64,000 nt of DNA from Flavobacterium sp. KS-LB2. Lineage in GTDB: Bacteria; Bacteroidota; Bacteroidia; Flavobacteriales; Flavobacteriaceae. A program made the translations under genes and the position numbers. The stretch spans positions 1,426,001 to 1,490,000 of the forward strand of contig NZ_CP145904.1 of assembly GCF_036895565.1 (NCBI RefSeq), given 5' to 3'. The notes under the pieces are model-generated. The model did no database searches. It was not told the origin of the DNA and saw nothing but the letters and a program-made list of their open reading frames with translations. Shown piece by piece: positions 35,135-44,836 of the stretch; within the stretch, counting starts at the first letter, position 1; each line of letters starts with the position of its first letter.

Positions 35135-37270
35135 ATGAAAAATAGACTCGTCGTAACTTCTCTTTGTGTTATTTTTGCAACTTCATTTACTAATACAAAA
35201 GCACAACAAATGTCAAATAAAAGTCCAATTCCAGTAGCTAAAATAATTCCTAAATCATTAGAAAAACATAATGAAACAAGAATTGATAATTACTTCTGGC
35301 TAAATGACAGAGAAAATCCGGAAGTTATCGATTACCTGAATAAAGAAAACGCTTATTATGATGCAATGACTGCGCATACTAAAGACTTTCAAAAAGAATT
35401 GTTTGAGGAAATGAAGGGTAGAATTAAGGAAGATGATCAATCAGTTCCTTATTTATACAATGGCTATTATTATATTACTCGTTTCGAAAAAGGGCAGGAT
35501 TATCCTATTTATTCTAGGAAAAAAGGAAGCCTTTCTGCTGATGAAGAAATTTTATTCAACTGCAATGATATGGCCAAAGGACATTCTTACTTTCAATTAG
35601 GAGGTTTGAGCGTGAGCCCCGATAATAAATTTGCAAGTTTTGGAATTGATACCGTAGGAAGACGAATTTATACGATACAAATAAAAAATCTGGAAACGGG
35701 AGAAATACTTTTGGATAAGATTGAAAATGCTACTGGAAACTCCGTTTGGGCAAACGATAATAAAACTATTTTTTACACAAGACAAGATGCAGTTACGCTG
35801 CGATCTGATAAAGTTTTTAAACATAAATTAGCTACTACAGCAGCAGATGATGTCTTGGTTTTTAATGAAAAAGACGATACATTCAACGTTTCGGTGAGTA
35901 AAGAAAAATCAAAAAAATACATTGTAATTGGTTCAGGAAGTACCTTAACTACTGAATATAGAATACTTAATTCAGATACTCCAGATGGTGAGTTTGTGGT
36001 TTTTCAACCAAGAGTTCGTGGTCTAGAATACAGTATTTCTCATTTTGGAGATTCTTTTTATATTCTTACCAATAAAGATAAAGCGACAAATTTCAAGTTG
36101 ATGAAAACGCCTGAAAACGCTACTGCAAAAGAAAATTGGAAAGATATAATTGCCCATAGAAAAGACGTTTTGCTGGAAGATATCGAGATTTTTAGTAACT
36201 ATTTGGTTGTAGAAGAACGTTCGAACGGATTGAATCATATCCGAATCATGCCTTGGAGTGGGGAAGGGGAGTATTATTTGCCTTTTGGAAGTGAAACGTA
36301 TAATGCATATACTACGACAAATGTTGATTTTGATACTGATATCTTGCGTTATAGCTATCAATCATTAGCAACGCCGTCTTCGGTTATTGATTTTAACATG
36401 AAGACCAAGGAGAAAGAGATCAAAAAAGAGCAACAAGTTTTAGGAGGAAAATTTGATAAAAATAATTATATAGAAGAACGTGTTTGGGCCACAGCCACTG
36501 ATGGTACAAAAGTGCCTATTTCTATGGTTTATAAAAAAGGATTGAAAAAAGACGGTAAAAATCCTTTATTGCTTTATGCTTATGGATCGTATGGAGTTAC
36601 GATGGATACTTATTTTTCATCGACACGTTTGTCCATTTTGGATAGAGGTTTTGTATTCGCTATTGCGCACATTCGCGGTGGTGAGGATTTAGGAAGACAG
36701 TGGTATGAAGATGGAAAATTATTGAAAAAGAAAAACACATTCACTGATTTTATCGATTGTTCCAAGTTTTTAATTGATGAAAAATACACTTCGCCTAAAC
36801 ATTTATATGCCGAAGGTGGTTCAGCTGGTGGGTTATTAATGGGTGCAGTAGTCAATATGGCACCAGAATTATACAATGGAGTGATAGCACAAGTGCCTTT
36901 TGTTGATGTAATCACCACCATGCTTGATGATACGATTCCGCTTACCACAGGTGAATATGACGAATGGGGAAATCCAAACGTAAAAAAATATTACGATTAT
37001 ATGCTCTCTTACTCGCCTTATGACAATGTAAAAGAGCAAAATTATCCTAATATGTTCGTTTCTACTGGTCTTCATGATTCTCAAGTACAGTATTGGGAAC
37101 CAGCAAAGTGGGTTGCTAAACTGAGAACAAAAAAAATAAATGATACTGTTTTATATTTAAATACAAATATGGACGCGGGTCATGGCGGAGCTTCAGGACG
37201 ATTTGAAGCGATTAAAGAATTAGCAAAGGAATATAGTTTTTTGTTAGATTTAGAAGAAATTAAAAACTAA
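35135..37270 (+). CDS. S9 family prolyl oligopeptidase, oligopeptidase B-like
   Basis: 711 residues with a signal peptide-like start (MKNRLVVTSLCVIFATSFTNT...AQQ), so it is probably periplasmic. An N-terminal beta-propeller (about 60-420; RIDNYFWLNDRENPEVIDYL) precedes an alpha/beta hydrolase. The nucleophile serine is in YAEGGSAGGLLMG (about 553-565), the acid in STGLHDSQVQYWEP (about 640) and the histidine in MDAGHGGASGR (about 680). It cleaves short peptides, typically after basic residues or proline. It is encoded alone. Confidence 0.9.
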   Translation: MKNRLVVTSLCVIFATSFTNTKAQQMSNKSPIPVAKIIPKSLEKHNETRIDNYFWLNDRENPEVIDYLNKENAYYDAMTAHTKDFQKELFEEMKGRIKEDDQSVPYLYNGYYYITRFEKGQDYPIYSRKKGSLSADEEILFNCNDMAKGHSYFQLGGLSVSPDNKFASFGIDTVGRRIYTIQIKNLETGEILLDKIENATGNSVWANDNKTIFYTRQDAVTLRSDKVFKHKLATTAADDVLVFNEKDDTFNVSVSKEKSKKYIVIGSGSTLTTEYRILNSDTPDGEFVVFQPRVRGLEYSISHFGDSFYILTNKDKATNFKLMKTPENATAKENWKDIIAHRKDVLLEDIEIFSNYLVVEERSNGLNHIRIMPWSGEGEYYLPFGSETYNAYTTTNVDFDTDILRYSYQSLATPSSVIDFNMKTKEKEIKKEQQVLGGKFDKNNYIEERVWATATDGTKVPISMVYKKGLKKDGKNPLLLYAYGSYGVTMDTYFSSTRLSILDRGFVFAIAHIRGGEDLGRQWYEDGKLLKKKNTFTDFIDCSKFLIDEKYTSPKHLYAEGGSAGGLLMGAVVNMAPELYNGVIAQVPFVDVITTMLDDTIPLTTGEYDEWGNPNVKKYYDYMLSYSPYDNVKEQNYPNMFVSTGLHDSQVQYWEPAKWVAKLRTKKINDTVLYLNTNMDAGHGGASGRFEAIKELAKEYSFLLDLEEIKN

Positions 37271-37285
37271 TTAGATTTTTTTTGT

Positions 37286-37293
37286 TAAATTTG
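37286..37293 (+). promoter_or_regulatory. -7 element before the cysteine synthase-like gene
   Basis: TAAATTTG, 48 bases before the ATG at 37342, between the two genes. No TTG at the standard distance, so the call rests on the -7 box. Confidence 0.45.
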
Positions 37294-37341
37294 CAACGTT
37301 CGTGGTTTAATTAAAAATTGTCCACGACTAACTATTTTTTT

Positions 37342-38382
37342 ATGAAAAAAGAAATAAACGCTTACAATAATGTCTTAGAATTAATAGGTAATACTCCACT
37401 TATTAAGCTTAATAAAGTCACGGAAGAGTTAGAAGGTAATTTCTACGCAAAAGTAGAAGCTTTTAATCCGGGGCATTCCTCAAAAGACAGAATAGCATTA
37501 TATATTATAGAAGAAGCCGAAAAGAAAGGAATTTTATCTCCAGGTGATACCATTATCGAGACTACATCAGGTAATACTGGATTTAGTTTAGCGATGGTAA
37601 GTATTATTAAAGGATATAATTGTATTCTAGCAGTTAGTTCTAAGTCATCTAAAGATAAAATTGACATGTTGCGTAGTTTGGGAGCAAAAGTATACGTTTG
37701 TCCTGCCCATGTATCTGCTGATGATGAACGTTCGTATTATAATGTAGCCAAAAGATTGCACGAAGAAACAAAGGGTTCGGTTTACATCAATCAATATTTT
37801 AATCAATTGAATATTGATGCACATTATAAATCTACCGGGCCAGAAATTTGGAAACAAACAAATGGTCAAATTACGCACTTGATTGCATGTAGTGGAACAG
37901 GTGGAACAATTTCGGGAACTGCAAAGTTTCTAAAAGAACAAAATCCAAACATAAAAATTCTAGGTGTTGATGCTTTTGGTTCAGTATTAAAAAAATACCA
38001 TGAAACTAGAGAATTCGATAACGATGAAATTTATCCTTATAGAATTGAAGGTTTGGGTAAAAATTTAATTCCATCAGCTACTGATTTTGATCTTATTGAT
38101 AAGTTCATGAAAGTTACAGATGAAGAAAGTGCCCATTCTGCCAGAGAAATTGTTAAAAAAGAAGGTTTATTCGTGGGATATACATCTGGAGCAGTGATGC
38201 AAGCTATTAAACAATATGCTGAGGATGGAGAATTTGATGAAAACAGTAATGTAATTGCTATTTTTCCTGATCATGGATCTCGTTATATGAGTAAGGTATT
38301 TAGCGATGATTGGATGAATGAACAAGGTTTCTTTGATAGTATCAATGAAGAAGAAGCTCAAAAAATTGAATTTATTAAATAG
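37342..38382 (+). CDS. PLP-dependent cysteine synthase / cystathionine beta-synthase-like enzyme
   Basis: 346 residues from the ATG at 37342 ([20 protein letters not shown]). The fold-type II PLP lysine is in [14 protein letters not shown] (about 44-57), the substrate loop is [12 protein letters not shown] (about 75-86), and the phosphate-binding loop is [13 protein letters not shown] (about 183-195). It joins a sulfur donor to O-acetylserine or serine, as in CysK or CBS. The length and insert ([20 protein letters not shown]) resemble the CBS-like subgroup of Bacteroidota. It lacks the CBS regulatory domains. A strong terminator follows. Confidence 0.87.
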   Translation: MKKEINAYNNVLELIGNTPLIKLNKVTEELEGNFYAKVEAFNPGHSSKDRIALYIIEEAEKKGILSPGDTIIETTSGNTGFSLAMVSIIKGYNCILAVSSKSSKDKIDMLRSLGAKVYVCPAHVSADDERSYYNVAKRLHEETKGSVYINQYFNQLNIDAHYKSTGPEIWKQTNGQITHLIACSGTGGTISGTAKFLKEQNPNIKILGVDAFGSVLKKYHETREFDNDEIYPYRIEGLGKNLIPSATDFDLIDKFMKVTDEESAHSAREIVKKEGLFVGYTSGAVMQAIKQYAEDGEFDENSNVIAIFPDHGSRYMSKVFSDDWMNEQGFFDSINEEEAQKIEFIK

Positions 38383-38435
38383 ATTTTATTAGATAATCAG
38401 TTAATTAGAATTCTTAAATTTTTAGACATAAAAAC

Positions 38436-38470
38436 AAAAAAACTCCAGAGAAAGATCTGGAGTTTTTTTT
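38436..38470 (+). terminator. Terminator of the cysteine synthase-like gene
   Basis: AAAAAAACTCCAGA (38436-38449) pairs with TCTGGAGTTTTTTT (38456-38469), a 14-bp stem with a 6-base loop and a T-run. Confidence 0.88.
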
Positions 38471-38485
38471 GTTTATTAATCGAAC

Positions 38486-38524
38486 AAAAAAAAGACTCCA
38501 AAGCACCGCCTTGAAGTCTTTTTT
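38486..38524 (-). terminator. yebC terminator
   Basis: AAAAAAAGACT (38487-38497) pairs with AGTCTTTTTT (38515-38524) around a partly paired loop, 60 bases after the yebC stop on the minus strand. Confidence 0.7.
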
Positions 38525-38583
38525 CTATTATTTGGGTATGTATACTTTACACTTTTCTATGAAAGTCTAGCAATCAAAGAAAT

Positions 38584-39297
38584 CTATTCTTCTTCCATTG
38601 TATGGTATACGTTCATAACGTCATCATCTTCTTCTAATTTTTCAATCAATTTTTCTACGTCGGCTACTTGAGCTTCAGTAAGTTTCTTCGTAATTTGAGG
38701 GATTCTCTCAAATCCAGAAGAAAGGATTTCTAGTCCTCTATTTTCTAATTCTTTTTGTATAGTTCCGAAACTTCCAAAAGGAGCATAAATCAATATACCA
38801 TCCTCATCTTCAAAAACCTCTTCAGCACCAAAATCAATTAGCTCTAATTCTAATTCTTCAGGATCGATTCCGTTTGCTGGAATTCTGAAATTACAAGTAT
38901 GGTCAAACATAAATTCAACTGAACCTTGGGTTCCCATAGTTCCATTGCATTTATTAAAATAACTTCTAACATTTGCAACAGTTCTGTTGTTATTGTCAGT
39001 AGCAGTTTCAACTAGAATTGCAATTCCATGAGGTGCATATCCTTCAAATAAAACTTCTTTATAGTTGGCAGTGTCTTTATCGGTAGCTTTTTTGATCGCA
39101 CGTTCAACATTATCCTTAGGCATATTTACTGCCTTTGAATTTTGAATAACAGCTCTTAATCTTGAGTTGGCCTCAGGATTTGGACCGCCTTCTTTTACAG
39201 CCATCACAATATCTTTACCTATTCTGGTAAATGCTTTGGCCATTGCCGACCAACGTTTCATTTTTCTTCCTTTTCTAAACTCAAACGCTCTTCCCAT
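38584..39297 (-). CDS. yebC: YebC/PmpR-family protein
   Basis: 237 residues, full-length. The family start MGRAFEFRKGRKMKRWSAMA is diagnostic, followed by FTRIGKDIVMAVKEGGPNPE (about 24-43) and the acidic C-terminal domain ending EEDDDVMNVYHTMEEE. The family has been described as DNA-binding regulators and, more recently, as factors relieving ribosome stalling. It is last in a minus-strand run behind the S41 protease and coiled-coil genes (61-base gap), but a TATTTTTG -7 element at 39327-39320 gives it a possible promoter of its own. Confidence 0.92.
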   Translation of the reverse strand: MGRAFEFRKGRKMKRWSAMAKAFTRIGKDIVMAVKEGGPNPEANSRLRAVIQNSKAVNMPKDNVERAIKKATDKDTANYKEVLFEGYAPHGIAILVETATDNNNRTVANVRSYFNKCNGTMGTQGSVEFMFDHTCNFRIPANGIDPEELELELIDFGAEEVFEDEDGILIYAPFGSFGTIQKELENRGLEILSSGFERIPQITKKLTEAQVADVEKLIEKLEEDDDVMNVYHTMEEE

Positions 39298-39358
39298 TTC
39301 TATTTTTTATATTGAACTGCAAAAATACAGTTATTAGTTATTTTTTCAAATATTTTTA

Positions 39359-40393
39359 TTAATCAATTGGAACGTGTTTTGAAATAAAATTTGTTCCTGT
39401 TACATCCCAGTTATTAATCACATTTGAACGTTCTGTGTTGAATTTGTTATTAATAGCATTGTAATTCCCCACTTCTTTGTTCAACTCGTTTACTAATTTA
39501 TTGAAATTATCTACTTCTTCCTTAGATCTGGTAGGAGCAGATTTGTTATCCATTGTTTTTTTACTCTCCTGAAATTTTTGATTGAGCATCATAAAAGCCA
39601 CCACTTTAGGACTAAATTCTAGGGCTTCTTTTTTACTAAATTCCAATGCTTTTTTGGTAGCATTTACCAGCATTAGATCATTTTTATAGGCTTTAAATGT
39701 CTTTAATTTATCTAGCCCTTCATTCGAATATTGTTCAAGCGCATTACTGTTTTGTTGTATGGCGTTCAAATCATTTTGAGCAATGGCTTTAAGTAAAACG
39801 GATTCGGTGAAATTTACTTTAAAAAAGATCAGGTACAATTGGGTGTGGTTTTCAAAAACTTCGTTTGATAATTTCATTTTTTTACTCAATTCACTTTGGT
39901 CTTCACTAATTTGGATTCCGTATTTATTAGCAAATATTTTTTGATTAGCATTCAATTTATCTACTTCTTCATTGATTTTTGCATTGACTAAATCTCTTGC
40001 CATAATAAAAGCTTCCATAAAATCATAAGATTGCTCAGCCACTTCCTGCATGTCAATTATTTTGTCGTATTCTTGATTAATCTGTTTTTCAGATATCGCC
40101 AAATACGCGAGCAGTTGATTTTTATACTCAACGTCGCCTTTATAACCTTCTTTTAAAGCTTCAATTTTTTTTGTTGCATTCTGAATACTCTTTACTAATG
40201 TTTTGCGAGTTACATCAATTCTTCGGGCATTTTTACTATGCGCAACTGCTGAGGTATATTTCCATGTTGTTCTAGAAATGGCATCGGTTTCTTTGCCAAT
40301 ATAATTTAAATAATCAACTGGAGTTTTAAATTCTTGAGCATTTGAAAAAGTAATACTCATTAAAAATAGTAACAAAGTAAAGGTTATTTTCAT
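39359..40393 (-). CDS. Exported coiled-coil protein of unknown function, partner gene of the S41 protease
   Basis: 344 residues. A signal peptide (MKITFTLLLFLMSITFSNAQ) is followed by an almost entirely helical, Lys/Glu/Asn-rich body without cysteines that recalls long antiparallel helical bundles (for example KTLVKSIQNATKKIEALKEG and KSEEVDNFN-like segments). I recognise no catalytic motif. It lies 30 bases after the S41 protease gene on the same strand, so the two are probably co-expressed and it may be a periplasmic substrate, adaptor or cofactor of that protease. That link is inference. Confidence 0.6.
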   Translation of the reverse strand: MKITFTLLLFLMSITFSNAQEFKTPVDYLNYIGKETDAISRTTWKYTSAVAHSKNARRIDVTRKTLVKSIQNATKKIEALKEGYKGDVEYKNQLLAYLAISEKQINQEYDKIIDMQEVAEQSYDFMEAFIMARDLVNAKINEEVDKLNANQKIFANKYGIQISEDQSELSKKMKLSNEVFENHTQLYLIFFKVNFTESVLLKAIAQNDLNAIQQNSNALEQYSNEGLDKLKTFKAYKNDLMLVNATKKALEFSKKEALEFSPKVVAFMMLNQKFQESKKTMDNKSAPTRSKEEVDNFNKLVNELNKEVGNYNAINNKFNTERSNVINNWDVTGTNFISKHVPID

Positions 40394-40423
40394 TTTTTGT
40401 AGGTTGGTTATTTATTTATTTAT

Positions 40424-42466
40424 TTATTTATTCAAATTTTTATAATCGTTTAATATGGCTATAGCCTCTTCTAAATAAGGATTGTTTTTGACTTCTTTTA
40501 TTTTGTATCGATTAATTTCTTGTTGGAAAACATCAAATTTTAATTGTTCTAAATCGAAGGAATTATTCGAAATCGTATTGTTGCTTTCACTTTCCACAAT
40601 TTTCTTGACTTTTTTCCAAATGGGATCAATTTCATGAATGTCGTTGAAAACATCTTTAAATGTCAAACGGGTTGGTTTTTTGGGATTGTTATAAAGTGCA
40701 TTTATTTGCTCGTTTGCTAAACTGATTTCATTGAAACGAGATGTGTTTTTGATTCTTGAATTACTTAATTCGATTATTTTTGGGAAGAGGGTTTTAGAAA
40801 ACGGATTGAATCTTGCTTTAGTCGTAATCACATCATATTTTAAAGCGGTTTTAAAACTGATTTCTCGCTGAATGATACTGTCAAACAAAACGGGAAGCGC
40901 AATATCAGGAACAATTCCTTTTATTTGATGACTGTCACCAGTAATTCTATAGAATTTTTCAATGGTTAGTTTTACAAAATCTTGTTGATTGTTTTGGTCC
41001 AATGGTAAAATGGTCTGCATAGAAGCTTTGCCTAGTGACGTACTTCCTATAATAATTGCTCTGTTATAATCCTGCATTGACGCTGCAAAAAATTCGCTTG
41101 CTGATGCTGAATTTCCGTTTATTAACAACACGATTGGACCATTATAAGCACTACCACGATTTCCATCTTTTAAAATAGTTTGCTTACTTTTATTATCAAC
41201 CAAAACGGATATTGGACCAATATCTAGAAACATTCCCGCTAATTTCATGGCTTCTTCCATTGATCCGCCGCCATTGTTTTGGAGGTCAATTACTAAACCT
41301 TCAACATTATCTTTTTGAAGCTTCACAATTTCTTTGGCAACATCATCAGCGCATCCTTGAATAGAATATCCATCGAAATTGGAATAAAAACTTGGAATAT
41401 TGATGTAGCCTATTTTTGATTTTGCTTCGGCAATATAACTGAAAACAGCATTTTCAGTGGCTTTCATTACTTGCTTTCTCAGGCGTACAGATTGTATAGT
41501 TCCATTTTTTTTCTGAATGGTCAATTCAATTTCTACATTCGAATCAGATAAAATCAATTCTCCAATTTTCTCCATTGATGTGCAAGAAACGGAATATTCG
41601 TCTCCTTTTGTATTGGATACTTTGAGTATTACATCGTCTTTTTCAAACTTATCTGTTTTAGCAGCTGGGCCACCTGGGACAATTTCTTCGATAATAATTT
41701 CCTCTTTTTCATTAAATCCAATATTCAATCCCAATGAAAGATTACTCGTTGATAAACCAGACATGAAACTAGATTTGGCATCCATTGAAAAATAATTGGA
41801 ATGAGGATCAAAGTAGGTGCAAAAAATATTCAAAAAATTATTTTGAAGGTCATTTTCTAATCGATTAGTGTCTTCAAGAATACTATTTACTTTGCACAAG
41901 TTAGTGTCAAATATTTTTGCTTTAGAAGTTTTTTCGAGTTTTGTAAAATGAGGAGTGAGTGAATCTAAATTAGGACTCAATTTAGAAATATCTTCTAGGA
42001 TGTCATATTTAATTCTCTTTCTCCAAACTCTTTCTATATCCGTTAAAACCAAATCAAATGGGAACTTTTTCTTCGAAAACTTTACGGAGTCATTCGTTGT
42101 GTAATCAAAAACTTCTTTTTGTAGTTTTTCTAAAACTTTCTTTTTTCGATTCAGCGCTGATTTATAAACAGTAACAAAATCACTCATAAAAGCGCAGTTG
42201 TTTTGTAAAATAGAATTGTCCAATTGAAGCCTATGTTTGCATAGTTTCTCATATTCAATCTTCGTAAATAAGTTTCGGTTAGCATCTAAAACATCTAAAA
42301 AACTATCAAAAACAAAAACCGATAAACTGTCGTCTATCGGTTTTGGTTGGTAATGTTCACGTTGTATTAACGCATTTATTTTAGAAAGTGTTTCACAAGT
42401 TTTCACCTCATTTTGACCCAAAAGTGAAAATGTTGTGAGTAACAATGCAAGTGAAAGTTTCTTCAT
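40424..42466 (-). CDS. S41 family C-terminal processing protease (Prc/Tsp-like)
   Basis: 680 residues with a signal peptide (MKKLSLALLLTTFSLLGQ). An N-terminal helical region carrying the family's RxxL-type pattern is followed by a PDZ domain (about 240-330; EEIIIEEIVPGGPAAKTDKF). The catalytic Ser-Lys dyad is in NGNSASASEFFAASMQDY (about 440-457) and GSTSLGKASMQT (about 468-479), and the substrate groove strand GGGSMEEAMKLAGMFL (about 388-403) precedes it. It trims C-terminal ends of periplasmic or outer-membrane proteins. It sits 6 bases behind gcvT, so it is probably transcribed from the gcvT promoter. Confidence 0.9.
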   Translation of the reverse strand: MKKLSLALLLTTFSLLGQNEVKTCETLSKINALIQREHYQPKPIDDSLSVFVFDSFLDVLDANRNLFTKIEYEKLCKHRLQLDNSILQNNCAFMSDFVTVYKSALNRKKKVLEKLQKEVFDYTTNDSVKFSKKKFPFDLVLTDIERVWRKRIKYDILEDISKLSPNLDSLTPHFTKLEKTSKAKIFDTNLCKVNSILEDTNRLENDLQNNFLNIFCTYFDPHSNYFSMDAKSSFMSGLSTSNLSLGLNIGFNEKEEIIIEEIVPGGPAAKTDKFEKDDVILKVSNTKGDEYSVSCTSMEKIGELILSDSNVEIELTIQKKNGTIQSVRLRKQVMKATENAVFSYIAEAKSKIGYINIPSFYSNFDGYSIQGCADDVAKEIVKLQKDNVEGLVIDLQNNGGGSMEEAMKLAGMFLDIGPISVLVDNKSKQTILKDGNRGSAYNGPIVLLINGNSASASEFFAASMQDYNRAIIIGSTSLGKASMQTILPLDQNNQQDFVKLTIEKFYRITGDSHQIKGIVPDIALPVLFDSIIQREISFKTALKYDVITTKARFNPFSKTLFPKIIELSNSRIKNTSRFNEISLANEQINALYNNPKKPTRLTFKDVFNDIHEIDPIWKKVKKIVESESNNTISNNSFDLEQLKFDVFQQEINRYKIKEVKNNPYLEEAIAILNDYKNLNK

Positions 42467-42472
42467 TTATTT

Positions 42473-43555
42473 TTATTTCTTGTAAAAAGGCAATTTTACC
42501 ACTTTGGCAGGAACATCATTTTTACGGATTCTGATAAAGATGTCGCTTTCCAAAGCACTGTTTTCAACAGTTACGTAACCCAAACCAATTCCTTTATTCA
42601 TAGATGGCGACATCGTTCCCGAAGTTACAATCCCGATTACATTTCCTGAAGCATTCACAATCTCGTAATCGTGTCTTGGCACCGCACGTTCTTGCATTTC
42701 AAAAGCAACTAATTTTTTAATAACTCCTGCTTCTTTTTGTTTTTTTAGGTTTTCTGAATTCGTGAATTCTTTATTGAACTTCGTAATCCATCCCAAACCA
42801 GCTTCCAGTGGCGATGTCGTGTCGTTGATATCATTTCCGTACAAACAAAAACCCATTTCCAATCGCAACGTGTCACGAGCCGCAAGACCAATTGGCTTGA
42901 TGCCAAATGCTGCACCCGCTTCAAAAACTTTATTCCAAATTTGTTCTACTTCTGAATTTTTACAATAAATCTCAAAACCTCCAGAACCAGTATATCCTGT
43001 AGCCGAAATAATTACGTTTTCGATACCGGCAAAATCACCCACTTCAAAATGGTAATATGGAATCGCAGATAAATCTTTTGAAGTCAAGGATTGCATCGCT
43101 TCAACGGCTTTTGGTCCTTGAATTGCCAATAATGAATAATCATCCGAAAGGTTTTTCATCTCGACACCCAAATCATTTTGAGCCGAAATCCAATCCCAAT
43201 CCTTGTCAATATTCGAGGCATTTACGACTAATAAATACTGCTCGTCTTTCATTTTATAAACCAGCAAATCATCTACAATTCCACCATCATTGTTTGGCAA
43301 ACAAGAATATTGCGCTTTTCCAATCGTTAAAGTCGAAGCATCATTTGAAGTCACTTTTTGGATTAATGCCAATGCATTTGGACCCGTAAGCAGGAATTCA
43401 CCCATGTGAGATACGTCAAAAACACCCACGGCATTGCGCACCGTTTCATGTTCCGCATTCACGCCTTCATATAAAATGGGCATATTATATCCGGCAAACG
43501 GAAGCATTTTTGCTCCCAAACTCTCGTGTATGTGCGTAAGCGCAGTATTTTTCAT
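42473..43555 (-). CDS. gcvT: Aminomethyltransferase, glycine cleavage system T protein
   Basis: 360 residues, normal size. It transfers the methylene group of the P/H-protein intermediate to tetrahydrofolate, releasing ammonia. Folate-binding and catalytic stretches are visible: [16 protein letters not shown] (about 42-57), [15 protein letters not shown] (about 108-122), [15 protein letters not shown] (about 184-198) and [20 protein letters not shown] (about 227-246). The gcvP and gcvH genes are not in the window. The upstream region holds a dispersed repeat and no glycine riboswitch that I can recognise. It leads a four-gene minus-strand run. Confidence 0.93.
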   Translation of the reverse strand: MKNTALTHIHESLGAKMLPFAGYNMPILYEGVNAEHETVRNAVGVFDVSHMGEFLLTGPNALALIQKVTSNDASTLTIGKAQYSCLPNNDGGIVDDLLVYKMKDEQYLLVVNASNIDKDWDWISAQNDLGVEMKNLSDDYSLLAIQGPKAVEAMQSLTSKDLSAIPYYHFEVGDFAGIENVIISATGYTGSGGFEIYCKNSEVEQIWNKVFEAGAAFGIKPIGLAARDTLRLEMGFCLYGNDINDTTSPLEAGLGWITKFNKEFTNSENLKKQKEAGVIKKLVAFEMQERAVPRHDYEIVNASGNVIGIVTSGTMSPSMNKGIGLGYVTVENSALESDIFIRIRKNDVPAKVVKLPFYKK

Positions 43556-43904
43556 TGTGTTTTTATATAAAATTTGAAGTCGCTAATTTATTGATTTTAT
43601 TTCGGGTGACAAAGGCAGAGCGAAGCAAAGTTTAAAGTTTCAAACGTTTTCGGAATAACACCTACTGTAGGATTTATAATAAGTATTTTTAGGAGCTGTT
43701 TCCTGCTATTCGTTGTATTCCCGCTTAACAAAAACTACGGCTAAAAAGCCTTATTTTTCTAAAGCGGGAGATGCCGCTTCAAACGAAGTTCACTGAACTC
43801 CTATTAAAATAGAAGTATAGTGAAGTAATCAAGGCTAGGGAATTTTGATTCAAATAACGAATTTGTTTCCTATTAAATTCGTAATTTTAAACAAACAAAT
43901 TTCA
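43556..43904. repeat. Intergenic region with a dispersed palindromic repeat between gcvT and nnrD
   Basis: About 350 bases without a gene, between divergently transcribed gcvT and nnrD. The words TTTTTAGGAGC (43686-43696) and TCCTGCTATTCG echo those at 3500-3555. The element contains CCCGCTT (43720-43726) pairing with AAGCGGG (43762-43768), and inside it GGCT (43739-43742) pairing with AGCC (43747-43750). The flank GATGCCGC also occurs in the element at 49160. It looks like a genus-type dispersed repeat, not a riboswitch. Confidence 0.5.
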
Positions 43905-44759
43905 ATGACGAATCCCATTTACATCAACCAAAAAGAAATCCTGAAACGCTACAAACAGCCAGATAAGCATACTCACAAAGGAATTCAGGGACACGCTTTA
44001 ATCATTGGCGGAAGTTATGGAAAAATAGGAGCAGTAAGTTTGTCTGCCAAAGCTTGTTTGAAAACCGGTTGCGGATTAGTCACCGTTTTTATTCCAAAAT
44101 GCGGGTATGATATTCTGCAAATCGCCAATCCCGAAGTCATGGTTCTCACGGACAATCAGGAAAAACTAATCTCTAATATTACTTTTGACATAACACCACA
44201 AGCTATAGGAATTGGTCCCGGTTTAGGTCAGGAAATTAAAACCCAAAATGCAGTGCATCAGTTTTTAAAAACCAATAAAATTCCGCTAGTAATAGACGCT
44301 GATGCGTTGAATATTGTATCCCAAAACAAAGAATGGCTTTCTTTTGTACCGCCTAAAACAATCTTAACGCCACATCCCAAAGAACTGGAACGATTGATAG
44401 GGAAATGGTATTCCGAAGAGGAGAAAATGAGTAAAGCAATCTCTTTCTCTAAACAATATCAAGTTATAATCGTGATGAAAGGCGCGCCAACTCAAATCAT
44501 CGATAGCGAAACTGTCTATCAAAACATCACCGGAAATGCTGCGCTTGCAACTGCGGGAACTGGCGATGTTTTGACGGGTATGATTACTAGTTTATTGGCA
44601 CAATCCTATGAACCTGTTAGTGCCGCAATTCTTGGCGTGTATCTTCATGGTTTAACCGCTGATATCGCTTTACAGGAAACTGGCTATCAATCGTTTATTG
44701 CTTCAGATGTTATTGCGAATATTGGGAAAGCCTTTTTGAGTTTAGAAAAATTGGAGTAA
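43905..44759 (+). CDS. nnrD: ADP/ATP-dependent NAD(P)H-hydrate dehydratase
   Basis: 284 residues from the ATG at 43905 ([20 protein letters not shown]); a TTG 60 bases upstream has no supporting signal. The ribokinase-like fold has [18 protein letters not shown] (about 45-62), GIGPGLGQ (about 105-112), [12 protein letters not shown] (about 157-168) and the catalytic region [12 protein letters not shown] (about 217-228). NnrD repairs hydrated NAD(P)H using a nucleotide phosphate. In E. coli it is fused to the epimerase NnrE; here it is separate. The HipA_2/DUF3037 module follows 77 bases later without a visible terminator. Confidence 0.9.
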   Translation: MTNPIYINQKEILKRYKQPDKHTHKGIQGHALIIGGSYGKIGAVSLSAKACLKTGCGLVTVFIPKCGYDILQIANPEVMVLTDNQEKLISNITFDITPQAIGIGPGLGQEIKTQNAVHQFLKTNKIPLVIDADALNIVSQNKEWLSFVPPKTILTPHPKELERLIGKWYSEEEKMSKAISFSKQYQVIIVMKGAPTQIIDSETVYQNITGNAALATAGTGDVLTGMITSLLAQSYEPVSAAILGVYLHGLTADIALQETGYQSFIASDVIANIGKAFLSLEKLE

Positions 44760-44836
44760 ATAACATTCCTAAATGAATTTTATCGTACTTATTTGTAAGT
44801 TTGTATCCAAGCAAAATTGCTTTATCCAATTCGATT

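Noticed and set aside
40407..40434. Tetranucleotide tract (TTTA repeats) as a phase-variation switch
   Set aside because: The protease stop codon is in the first repeat unit and the next gene starts at 40393 beyond the tract, so slippage would not change either coding frame.
43556..43844. Glycine riboswitch upstream of gcvT
   Set aside because: No paired aptamer cores or expected conserved purine-rich segments. The only structure is the dispersed palindromic repeat.
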